Of a stretch of 64,000 nucleotides of DNA, positions 35,387-43,685 are shown piece after piece. The notes under the pieces are model-generated. The model was not told where the DNA came from. It saw nothing but the letters and a program-made list of their open reading frames with translations, and did not search any database. Every line of letters starts with the position of its first letter. The stretch's first letter is position 1. The DNA lies in NCBI GenBank assembly GCA_036401375.1, contig DASWVB010000002.1, positions 459,391 through 523,390 of the forward strand, read 5' to 3'. This DNA comes from DASWUZ01 sp036401375 (lineage in GTDB: Bacteria; Acidobacteriota; Terriglobia; Terriglobales; Acidobacteriaceae). The translations under genes were made by a program, and so were the position numbers.

Positions 35387-37624
35387 ATGACGAAGGTAAA
35401 TAGTCTGATAGCAGGGGTGGTGCTGATGTTAATCGGGTGTGCACCGGTCCGGGCTCAGCAAGAGGGCACTGCCATCAACTACGAAGCAGAGAGCAAGGTG
35501 TTCCGCGTGGATGCGGGGGGTGTGACCTACGCCTTCGGCATCAACGAACGCGGCGAGCTGCAGCCGCTCTACTGGGGCGCACGTTTGCGGAGCACTGACA
35601 AGTTATCCGCTGCACACATCAAACCCGAGCATGCGTCCTTTGACGTGACCAGCTCGGTTACTCCACAGGAGTATGCGGGCTGGGGCGCAGGGCTTTACGT
35701 GGAGCCGGCGCTGAAGATCAGCTTTCCTGACGGCAACCGCGATCTGGTGCTGCACTACGTTTCTCACCGCATCGATGGCTCCTCCCTCACACTTAAATTG
35801 AAAGATGTTCTTCGTGATGTGGACGTCGAGCTTCGTTATCAGATCGACTCCGATACGGGCATCATCGGCCGCTCGGCCATCGTTGAGAACGCCACAAAAG
35901 AGCCGCTGGTCATTGACCAGGCAGCGGCAGCTACATGGACCCTCCCCCGCGGCACTGACTACTCCCTCACCTACCTGACGGGACGTTGGGCGGGGGAGTG
36001 GAACTTGCAGCACGAGGCGATCCGCCCTGGCCAGCGTGTGCTAGAGAGCCGCCGAGGGTCTACCAGCCATCAGAACAACCCCTGGTTTGCAGTCGCACGC
36101 GGCGGTGCTGCGGACATCCTGCAACAGGATCAGGATAGCGGCGAGGTATGGTTTGGAGCGCTGGCATGGAGTGGCTCGTGGCGCATAAGCGTTGAGCAGG
36201 ACCAGCTTCAGCAAGTCCGCGTCACCGGCGGCTTCAATGCCTTCGACTTTGGCTATCGCCTTATGCCCGGCGGGCGGCTCGAGACGCCCGTCTTCTACGG
36301 CGGATACACGCGGGAGGGTTTCGGAGGAGCGTCAAGGCTGCTGCACCGTTTCGAACTCGGGAAGATCCTGCCGCAATCGCCGCACCCGAAGCCACGTCCG
36401 GTGATCTACAACTCGTGGGAGGCGACGGAGTTTAACGTCAACGAAGCAGGCCAGGAGGCGCTGGCTGAGAAGGCGGCCAGCATCGGAGTTGAGCGGTTTG
36501 TCATGGACGATGGCTGGTTCGGCGAGCGTGACAACGATCATGCCGGGCTGGGGGACTGGCAGGTCAACTCGGCCAAATTTCCCAATGGGCTTGCGCCGTT
36601 GATTCAGAAGGTTCACTCCCTCGGCATGGATTTCGGCCTGTGGGTCGAGCCGGAGATGGTCAATCCTGACAGCAACCTCTACCGCGCCCATCCTGACTGG
36701 GTGCTCAACTTCCCGGGGCGGCCCAGGACCGAGGGGCGCAATCAGCTCGTGCTCAACCTCGCGCGTCCCGATGTACGCGAGTACGTATTCAATTTCCTCG
36801 ACAAGATACTCAAGGAGAATGACATAGCTTTTCTGAAGTGGGATTACAACCGCAACTGGTCTGAGCCGGGCTGGGATGCTGTCGCTCCCGAAGATGAAAA
36901 GCAGGTGTACGTGAAGTATGTCGAGAACCTTTACTCCATTCTGCGGCAGCTGCGCGCCGCGCACCCGGGCGTGGAGATAGAGTCCTGCTCGGGCGGCGGC
37001 GGCCGCGTGGACCTCGGCATCCTCCGCTACACTGACGAGGTCTGGCCCTCCGACAATACTGATCCCTTCGATCGGCTCACCCTGCAGGACGGCTTCACCT
37101 ACGCATATACACCGGGCGTCATGATGGCGTGGGTCACTGATTCGCCCAATGGATTCGCGGGTCGCACGACCTCGCTCGATTACCGCTTCCTGTCTTCCAT
37201 GCAGGGCGGGCTGGGCGTGGGCGCCAATCTTCTCAAGTGGCAGCCGGAAGACTTCGCCACCGCGACCAGGATGATTACCGCGTACAAGCAGGTGCGCGAG
37301 ACGGTGCAGCACGGATCGCTGTATCGCCTCATCTCTCCGCGCGGAGGCAGCGAACATTCCGTAACAGAGTCGGTTGCAAAAGATCGCTCGCAGGCGGTGG
37401 TCTTTGCCTTCCTGCACTCCAGCCAGTTTCTGTATCCGTTTCCAACCATCCGTTTGCGCGGACTTGAGCCGGAGGCTGACTACAAGCTCGAGTGGATCGA
37501 GGGCAGGGCCAGCCGCGCCCCATCCGTCGCCAGCGGAGCCTACTGGATGTCGAATGGGATCGACCTCGAGATGAGAGGAGACTTCAAAGCAGCCGCATTC
37601 CGGCTTGAGCGCGTGCAGAAGTAG
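35387..37624 (+). CDS. Secreted GH36 alpha-galactosidase
   Basis: 745 residues. The signal peptide ends near ALA-type residue 23 (GCAPVRAQ; Cys18 could also make this a lipoprotein). The GH36 core shows ERFVMDDGWFG, FGLWVEPEMVNP, FLKWDYNRNW with nucleophile Asp486, ESCSGGGGRVDLGIL, and VWPSDNTDPFDRL with acid/base Asp556. It releases alpha-linked galactose from oligosaccharides such as raffinose-type sugars or galactomannan. GGAGAGATAG precedes the ATG. A second GH3 gene follows 108 bases later, and galT lies 20 kb away on the same window. Confidence 0.93.
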   Translation: MTKVNSLIAGVVLMLIGCAPVRAQQEGTAINYEAESKVFRVDAGGVTYAFGINERGELQPLYWGARLRSTDKLSAAHIKPEHASFDVTSSVTPQEYAGWGAGLYVEPALKISFPDGNRDLVLHYVSHRIDGSSLTLKLKDVLRDVDVELRYQIDSDTGIIGRSAIVENATKEPLVIDQAAAATWTLPRGTDYSLTYLTGRWAGEWNLQHEAIRPGQRVLESRRGSTSHQNNPWFAVARGGAADILQQDQDSGEVWFGALAWSGSWRISVEQDQLQQVRVTGGFNAFDFGYRLMPGGRLETPVFYGGYTREGFGGASRLLHRFELGKILPQSPHPKPRPVIYNSWEATEFNVNEAGQEALAEKAASIGVERFVMDDGWFGERDNDHAGLGDWQVNSAKFPNGLAPLIQKVHSLGMDFGLWVEPEMVNPDSNLYRAHPDWVLNFPGRPRTEGRNQLVLNLARPDVREYVFNFLDKILKENDIAFLKWDYNRNWSEPGWDAVAPEDEKQVYVKYVENLYSILRQLRAAHPGVEIESCSGGGGRVDLGILRYTDEVWPSDNTDPFDRLTLQDGFTYAYTPGVMMAWVTDSPNGFAGRTTSLDYRFLSSMQGGLGVGANLLKWQPEDFATATRMITAYKQVRETVQHGSLYRLISPRGGSEHSVTESVAKDRSQAVVFAFLHSSQFLYPFPTIRLRGLEPEADYKLEWIEGRASRAPSVASGAYWMSNGIDLEMRGDFKAAAFRLERVQK

Positions 37625-37638
37625 CGAGGCAGGGGGTG

Positions 37639-37659
37639 GGTGGAACCTTAGGTTCCGCC
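37639..37659. terminator. Hairpin after the alpha-galactosidase gene
   Basis: GGTGGAACC (37639-37647) pairs with GGTTCCGCC (37651-37659), nine pairs including one G-T, loop TTA. It starts 15 bases after the stop. There is no T tract, so it may attenuate and not fully stop transcription into the GH3 gene. Confidence 0.4.
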
Positions 37660-37732
37660 TTGCTCCATCTCCAGGCTATAGATGGGTAGTTGAATAGTTT
37701 GATAGGCTAGCAGCGCATACGGAGCCTGACCA

Positions 37733-40279
37733 GTGCCACCTCAAACAACCCGTCGCCTCGCAGCAGTAGTCGTAATCGGCCTCTCAGGTCTTGTATCCGC
37801 GGCCTTTGCACAGGCACCTGTTCCCGACAGCCCTGCCATCGAGCAGCGTGTTGACGCGATGATCTCCAAGCTCACACTCGAGCAGAAGATCGACCTCATC
37901 GGCGGGGAAGACAGCATGTTCATCCGGGCAATGCCGGCAGCCGGCTTTCCGCGGCTCAAGATGTCTGACGGCCCCTATGGGGTGCGCACCTGGGGACCGG
38001 ACACAGCTTACGCCGGCGGGATCGCGCTCGCCGCATCGTGGGACCCTGAGCTGGTTCGCCGCACCGGCGTCACGCTGGGGCAGGACGCGCGCGCGCGGGG
38101 GGTAAACTTTCTGCTCGCGCCGGGTGTCAACATCTACCGTGCGCCGATGAACGGCCGTAACTTCGAGTATTTCGGGGAAGATCCTTTCCTCTCGGCACAC
38201 ACCGTCGTCCCTTACATCGAAGGCGTGCAGAGCCAGGGGGTCGTCGCTACCGTGAAGCACTACGCGCTCAATAATCAGGAGTGGGACCGGCACAACGCCA
38301 GCTCAGACGCGGACGAACGCACCATCCGCGAGATATATCTGCCTGCCTTTGAGGCTGCGGTCCGGGTCGCGCATGTGGGCGCCGTCATGAACTCCTACAA
38401 TCTGGTCAACGGCGTGCACGCCACCCAGAATCCATTCCTCAACCTGCAGGTCCTGAAGAAGGAGTGGGGTTTTGACGGCATTCTGATGTCGGACTGGGAC
38501 GCGACTTATGACGGCGTAGCGGCGGCGAACAACGGCCTTGACCTTGAGATGCCCGACGCCAAGTTCATGAACCGCGCGACCCTGCTTCCCGCGGTCCAGA
38601 GCGGTCAGGTAAGCCAGGCGACGATCGACGATAAGGTCCGCCGCATCTTCCGCACATCGATCCGCTTCGGTTTCCTTGATCGGGCCCAGCTCGACCTCGG
38701 CAAGCCTCTCTTCAACCAGCAGGGCCGCCAGGTAGCCCTCGATGATGCACGCGAGAGCATCGTGCTGCTCAAAAACGAGGGCAATCTTCTTCCCCTCGAT
38801 CCAGCTCGAGTGCACACGGTGGCCGTGATCGGCCCGATTGCGTGGCCCGCGGTGACGGGAGCCGGTGGGAGCTCCACGGTCACTCCGTATGAATCGGTGA
38901 GCCTGATGGCCGGTCTCAGCAACCTGCTCGCTGGCCGCGTCAATGTACTCTACGCGGGAGGATTGCCCACTCTGGAAGACTTCTTCCGCGAGACACGCTT
39001 CAGCAGCAGCTCGGCGGGAGGCAGCTCGCAGGCAGATCACTCCAACGCACCAAATATCAAGGTCGAAGTCTTCCACAACGGCACCTTCAGCGGCCCACCC
39101 GACCTCCAGAGCGCTGCCCGCATTGCGCATTGGACGCCCAGTGAATGGACGCCCGCAGCCACGCGCAGACAGAGCATTCGCTACACGGCGACTTTCATGC
39201 CTGCGACCTCCGCCGACTACCTGATCGTTGCGGCGAGCGGAGGTGACGATGCCTTCAAGCTCCTGCTTGACGGCAAGGTAGTTATTGACCAGCCCAGGCG
39301 CGAGGGCCAGGCGCCGAAGTCGATCGAAGTACCGATGACCGCCGGCAGATCGGTGCAGGTTGAGCTCGACTACGTTCCGAATTCAACGACACCTGACATC
39401 GGGCTCGGCATCCGGGCCGTCCCAGACCTGGTCTCCGATGAGGCGAAGCAGATCGCGCGACAGGCAGACGCGGTCGTCATCGCAGTCGGTTTTGGCCCCA
39501 GCACGGAGAGCGAGGGCTACGACCGCAGCTATCAACTGCCATACGGGCAGGATGCCCTCATCCGCGAGATCAGCGCCATCAACAAGCACACGGTGGTGAC
39601 CCTGACAGGCGGCGGAGATGTCGACACCCATCGCTGGCTCGACGCGGTGCCTGCGCTGCTGCACAACTGGTATCCCGGCCAGGAGGGCGGCACCGCTATC
39701 GCCGAGATTCTCTTCGGAGTGCGCTCGCCGGAGGGCAAGCTTCCCATCAGCTTTGCGCGCTCGTGGGAAGATAATCCTACCCATGACAACTACTACGCTC
39801 CCGCGGTCGCGCCCGGCGAGGTGCCGCATGTGAAGTATGCGGAGGGAGTCTTCCTCGGCTATCGCTACTACACATCGATGAACAAGAAGCCGCTGTTCCC
39901 CTTCGGCTACGGGCTCACCTACACCAAATTCGCCTTTAGCAATCTCGCTGTCTCGCCCCAGTCGGGTGCAGGTGAGTTTTCGGTCTCCTTTGATGTAGCG
40001 AACACCGGAGCGCGCGCTGGCGCGGAGGTCGCACAGCTCTACCTTGGCGACCCCTCAGCCAGTATCAAGCGGCCCGAGCGCGAGCTTGAGGGTTTTCAGA
40101 AGGTCCGCCTTGACCCAGGCCAGTCCCAGCACGTCACGCTCACCCTCGACAAGCGCTCCTTCTCCTACTGGGACGAGACGGCGCACGACTGGCGCGCGGA
40201 TCCAGGCAAGTTCACCGTCTTTGTAGGCGACTCCTCCGAAGACACGCCCTTGACGGCATCTCTCACTCTCAACCGGTAG
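37733..40279 (+). CDS. Secreted GH3 beta-glucosidase with PA14 insert
   Basis: 848 residues from a GTG start (GGAG eight bases upstream). A signal peptide ends near AAFAQ (27). The GH3 barrel shows KMSDGPYGVRTWG, VNFLLAPGVNIYRAP, NGRNFEYFGEDP, TVKHYALNNQE and nucleophile Asp254 in LMSDWDAT. The C-terminal domain is interrupted by a PA14-like carbohydrate-binding insert (about 430-560, RYTATFMPATSADYLIVAASGGDDAFKLLLDG), and a fibronectin-III-like domain ends the chain. PA14-bearing GH3 enzymes often act on beta-glucosides. It follows the GH36 gene and probably works on the same material. Confidence 0.93.
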   Translation: MPPQTTRRLAAVVVIGLSGLVSAAFAQAPVPDSPAIEQRVDAMISKLTLEQKIDLIGGEDSMFIRAMPAAGFPRLKMSDGPYGVRTWGPDTAYAGGIALAASWDPELVRRTGVTLGQDARARGVNFLLAPGVNIYRAPMNGRNFEYFGEDPFLSAHTVVPYIEGVQSQGVVATVKHYALNNQEWDRHNASSDADERTIREIYLPAFEAAVRVAHVGAVMNSYNLVNGVHATQNPFLNLQVLKKEWGFDGILMSDWDATYDGVAAANNGLDLEMPDAKFMNRATLLPAVQSGQVSQATIDDKVRRIFRTSIRFGFLDRAQLDLGKPLFNQQGRQVALDDARESIVLLKNEGNLLPLDPARVHTVAVIGPIAWPAVTGAGGSSTVTPYESVSLMAGLSNLLAGRVNVLYAGGLPTLEDFFRETRFSSSSAGGSSQADHSNAPNIKVEVFHNGTFSGPPDLQSAARIAHWTPSEWTPAATRRQSIRYTATFMPATSADYLIVAASGGDDAFKLLLDGKVVIDQPRREGQAPKSIEVPMTAGRSVQVELDYVPNSTTPDIGLGIRAVPDLVSDEAKQIARQADAVVIAVGFGPSTESEGYDRSYQLPYGQDALIREISAINKHTVVTLTGGGDVDTHRWLDAVPALLHNWYPGQEGGTAIAEILFGVRSPEGKLPISFARSWEDNPTHDNYYAPAVAPGEVPHVKYAEGVFLGYRYYTSMNKKPLFPFGYGLTYTKFAFSNLAVSPQSGAGEFSVSFDVANTGARAGAEVAQLYLGDPSASIKRPERELEGFQKVRLDPGQSQHVTLTLDKRSFSYWDETAHDWRADPGKFTVFVGDSSEDTPLTASLTLNR

Positions 40280-40287
40280 AGTCCGCA

Positions 40288-41027
40288 ATGGAGATTGCAG
40301 GAATAGCGTCTGCGAACGACGGTCGAGCGCCGGTAGCGATCAGCTATCGGCCTATTTTCCTCCTGCTGATCGTTGCGAATACGCTGTCGCTCATCCTGAT
40401 CGGCGTTCGCGCCTTCTCTTACCCTCAGCTGGTCTCTCTGCCAGGCGCAAAGACACTGATCGCCGAATCCGCAGCCCTGCTGCTTGTCTACCTTGCGATC
40501 GTGGCGTGGAGGTCCCGCGCCATCCCATCCAATGCGCTGCCGTGGGCGAGCAGTTCGTGGCTAGGAGTGCTTGGCGGCCTTCTGCAGTGCGTTCATCTGT
40601 CGATCGAGAGGTTCGTGGTGCTTCCCCCGCGGTGGAACGGACTGGTCGCACTTAGTTTCATGCTGGGACGTTTAGCCTCTGGGGACTCGCCGGCTACCGC
40701 GCGGCGCGAACCGAGGCGAGAATAAGAGCCGGCATCCTACCCGCAATCTGGAGCGCCATCGTAACCATGAGCATCGCCGTGGCTGCGGGAATCCCCCTCG
40801 AGTTGTTTCTTGCGCCCACACCGCTCGAACCGATGCGCGCCTGGCCGGAGTTTCAACGAAGCGGATGGACCGATCTCTACGCCTTCGGTATCGCCAACAC
40901 TCTCGACTCCGCCATCTCTCACCTGCTCATCGGCCCGATTGTCGGCGCCATCTTTGGGACATTCGGCGGCCTGCTTACACTAGCATCGCGAGCAACCGGC
41001 AAAATCGCAGAGCCTCCAAGAGCCTGA
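40288..41027 (+). pseudogene. Membrane protein gene split by a -1 frameshift
   Basis: Two adjoining frames read as one protein. The first (40288-40725) has helices at PIFLLLIVANTLSLILIGV and ESAALLLVYLAIVAW and runs to ALSFMLG. At GGG 40665-40667 the reading should move to the other frame, giving GTFSLWGLAGYRAARTEAR, then ILPAIWSAIVTMSIAVAAG and HLLIGPIVGAIFGTFGGLLTLA up to 41027. One extra G would restore a single polytopic protein of about 246 residues. As written, the first frame loses its membrane character after this point. It could be a sequencing error in a G run, a real mutation, or programmed slippage. No family is recognised. Confidence 0.75.
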
Positions 41028-41096
41028 AGGTAACAGCCCCCAAGCTGTCTCGGCACTGACGATCTAGTTACACTGAACTTGTAGTACGTTAACCGA

Positions 41097-41747
41097 ATGG
41101 ATCATCTGATCGACGGAGTGCTCCGGTTCCAGCGCGAAGTCCACTCCAACCGCGAGGCGCTCTTCCACGAGCTGGCACTCGGCCAGCGTCCTTCCGCTAT
41201 GTTCATCGGCTGTGCGGACTCGCGGATCGTCCCGGAGATGCTTACCAGCCAGGGCCCGGGCTCACTCTTTGTTGTCCGCAACGCCGGCAACATCGTCCCG
41301 CCGCACTCTAACGAGCCGGGCGGAGTGACGGCCAGCATCGAGTATGCCGTGGCGGTCCTCGGCATCCCGGACATCGTGATCTGCGGCCACTCGGGCTGCG
41401 GCGCCATGACTGCGATCCTCAGCGGGGCGCAGCAGCTGCAGAACCTGCCCGCAGTCGCGCGCTGGCTGCACTATGCAGACCGAGCCCGCGATACTGTTGC
41501 CGCTGAGCACGCCCGCTCTACCGGCGAAGAGAGGCTAAACGCCCTCATCCGCGAAAACGTACTCGAGCAGCTCGATCATCTGCTCACGCATCCAGTGGTC
41601 GCGGAGGCGGTCGAGAGGAAGCAGCTACGCCTGCACGGATGGGTGTATGACATCGGCTCAGGCCAGGTTGAGATCTACGATGCTCGGGTGCGCAACTTCA
41701 TCCCCATCAGCGAAGACACCTTCGCCAATGCCACGCCTGCGCCTTGA
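41097..41747 (+). CDS. Beta-class carbonic anhydrase
   Basis: 216 residues. It hydrates CO2 to bicarbonate in the cytoplasm. Zinc ligands are visible: Cys39 in FIGCADSR with the Asp41-Arg43 dyad, and His98 and Cys101 in ICGHSGCGAM. RNAGNIVPP and GGVTASIEYAVAVLG are typical of the family. The length is normal. It has no evident ribosome site and no co-transcribed partner, and it converges on ku. Confidence 0.95.
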   Translation: MDHLIDGVLRFQREVHSNREALFHELALGQRPSAMFIGCADSRIVPEMLTSQGPGSLFVVRNAGNIVPPHSNEPGGVTASIEYAVAVLGIPDIVICGHSGCGAMTAILSGAQQLQNLPAVARWLHYADRARDTVAAEHARSTGEERLNALIRENVLEQLDHLLTHPVVAEAVERKQLRLHGWVYDIGSGQVEIYDARVRNFIPISEDTFANATPAP

Positions 41748-41824
41748 AGTAACCGAGTTGATGATGGAAGCGTCACTACGCGGCTCTGAAGCCTTTGAGA
41801 CTTCGACGAGCTCCACCATGTGAG

Positions 41825-42703
41825 CTATCCTGTCTTGCGGCGGCGAGGGGTTGCGGCCTTCGTTGATGGCGCAGAAGCCGTGGCAGCAGGCGCCTCGGCC
41901 GTCGCCGTCTCGGACCGCTGAGGCTGCTTCTTCTCCGCCTGCGCTTCGATGCTCTTTTTGAGCGCGTCCATCAGGTTGATCACTGGAGCCAGCTTCCGCT
42001 TCGGCTTCTCGGGCTCGTCGGGGTGCCCGGCCTGCTTGCTCTCGACCAGCTTCACGACCCGCTCCTCATAGTCATCTTTCATGTCCTTCGGCTTCCACTC
42101 GCCCACCAGGTGGGTCATGAACTGCTCCGCGAGATCGACCTCAGGCTTGGCGAGTTTCATATCTTCATCCTTGCCGTACTCGGCGATCTCGCGCACCTCT
42201 GCAGGGAAGTAGAGCGTGTGCAGCACCATTCCCTTGTTATAAGGGCGCACCAGCACCACCTGCTCCCGCTGGTGCAGAGTCACCTTCGCCACGGCCGCGA
42301 CACCGAGCTGCTCCATGCCCTTCATCATCAGCGCGTAGGCGCGCCTGCCAGGCTCCTCCGCGACGGTGTAGTAGGACGTCTGGTAGTAAATCGGATCGAC
42401 CTCAGCCAGCTTGACGAACTGCAGAATCTCCATCACCTCGGACGACTCCGCCTCAAGCTCCTTCAGTTCCTCATCGGTTACCAGAACGTAGTTATCCTTT
42501 TCCACGGGGTAGCCCTTGGCCAGCTCCTTGCGCTCGACTACCCGCTCGCAGTGTGGGCAGAAGAGCTGCTGCTTGATGCGCGTGCCGCAAACTTTGTGAA
42601 TCTGGTTAAAGCTCACATGCGTTTCGCGCGCGGCAACAAACAGTCGCACCGGCACCGAGACGAGCCCAAAAGAGATGTAACCCTTCCATACTGTCGACGC
42701 CAA
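41825..42703 (-). CDS. ku: DNA end-binding protein Ku
   Basis: 292 residues. Bacterial Ku binds double-strand ends and recruits LigD for non-homologous end joining. WKGYISFGLVSVPVRLF, VSFNQIHKVCGTRIKQQLFCPHC (zinc-finger-like cysteines), VEKDNYVLVTDEEL and YYTVAEEPGRRAYALM are characteristic. The last 60 residues are a Lys/Ala/Pro-rich tail ending PRRRKTG, often used for DNA or LigD contact. The start is TTG with GGGTGA just upstream. No ligD is visible in the window, so its ligase partner must be elsewhere. Confidence 0.95.
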   Translation of the reverse strand: MASTVWKGYISFGLVSVPVRLFVAARETHVSFNQIHKVCGTRIKQQLFCPHCERVVERKELAKGYPVEKDNYVLVTDEELKELEAESSEVMEILQFVKLAEVDPIYYQTSYYTVAEEPGRRAYALMMKGMEQLGVAAVAKVTLHQREQVVLVRPYNKGMVLHTLYFPAEVREIAEYGKDEDMKLAKPEVDLAEQFMTHLVGEWKPKDMKDDYEERVVKLVESKQAGHPDEPEKPKRKLAPVINLMDALKKSIEAQAEKKQPQRSETATAEAPAATASAPSTKAATPRRRKTG

Positions 42704-42782
42704 TGGTCACCCTGTGGGACGAAGACTCGTCCGCTACTTCGATGAAAGTACACGTCTTCGCGCTCATGAATCAAGAAGAAAG

Positions 42783-42799
42783 TGCCCTGAAACAGGGCA
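42783..42799 (-). terminator. Terminator hairpin after the lar operon
   Basis: TGCCCTG and CAGGGCA (42783-42789 and 42793-42799) form a 7-bp stem with a 3-base loop. On the minus strand the stem is followed by the T-rich CTTTCTTCTTG, which fits a Rho-independent terminator 74 bases after larB and before ku. Confidence 0.5.
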
Positions 42800-42872
42800 A
42801 TCAAGGCGCAAACCTCAAGGATAGACGGTAAGAGCCCTAAGGAATGGCCTGCGCGCTTGCGGTGCGCCGGTC

Positions 42873-43685
42873 TCAGCGGGTGAAACTCTCCGCATCGGCG
42901 CTTTTCTCCAGCTTTGAAGCCGAAGCATCAATCCTGCCCTGAGTTCGCACGATCATCGATGCCACATAAGCCGCCCCAAAACCGTTGTCGATGTTCACGA
43001 CGGTCACGTTGGGGGAGCAGGAGTTCAACATCCCGAGCAGTGCCGCGAGCCCTCCGAACGCCGCTCCATAGCCGATGCTGGTAGGCACCGCGATGACCGG
43101 GGCAGCAACCAGCCCGCCTACCACGCTTGGCAACGCGCCCTCCATACCTGCGCAGACGATGACCACGCGTGCCCCATCCAGCACCTCGCGCTGCGCGAGC
43201 AGTCGATGCAGGCCTGCGACACCCACGTCGTAGACGCGCATGACCTTTACCCCGAGCACCTCCGCCGTGACTGCGGCTTCTTCGGCTACCGGCAGGTCGC
43301 TTGTCCCGGCACACAGCACCGCGATAGGTCCCGCATCTCCGCCAGTCGTCGACTGGCGCAGGCTGATGGCGCGGGCGATCGGGTGAAAGTCCGCCGCGGG
43401 AACCAGCTCTCTCACCGCATCCCACGCTGCTACCGAGGCCCGGGTGGCCAGTACGTCGCTGCCCATTCGTGCCATGCGGAGGAAGATCTCGCCTACCTGC
43501 TCCGGCGTTTTGCCCTGAGCAAAGATAACCTCCGGCAGCCCCAGGCGCAGGGAGCGATGATGGTCGATCTTGGCAAAGCCGGCATCTTCGTAGGGGAGCC
43601 TGGCGAGCTGATCGAGCGCACTCGTGGCGCTCACGTCGCCGGCCTGCACGCGGTTCAGCAGTTCGAGAATGGACTCGCGATTCAT
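42873..43685 (-). CDS. larB: LarB, nicotinic acid adenine dinucleotide carboxylase/hydrolase for the nickel-pincer cofactor
   Basis: 270 residues from the ATG at 43685 (GAGGTGAGG upstream; ATGA overlap with the larC stop). LarB carboxylates and hydrolyses NaAD to start the nickel-pincer nucleotide cofactor. The C-terminal PurE-like domain contains VLCAGTSDLPVAEEAAVTAE, VYDVGVAGLHRLL, VVCAGMEGALPSVVGGL and PVIAVPTSIGYGAAFGGLAALLGMLNSC, all typical. The frame is open further upstream, but that part copies the larC sequence region and has no start support. It is the last gene of larE-larC-larB. Confidence 0.93.
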   Translation of the reverse strand: MNRESILELLNRVQAGDVSATSALDQLARLPYEDAGFAKIDHHRSLRLGLPEVIFAQGKTPEQVGEIFLRMARMGSDVLATRASVAAWDAVRELVPAADFHPIARAISLRQSTTGGDAGPIAVLCAGTSDLPVAEEAAVTAEVLGVKVMRVYDVGVAGLHRLLAQREVLDGARVVIVCAGMEGALPSVVGGLVAAPVIAVPTSIGYGAAFGGLAALLGMLNSCSPNVTVVNIDNGFGAAYVASMIVRTQGRIDASASKLEKSADAESFTR

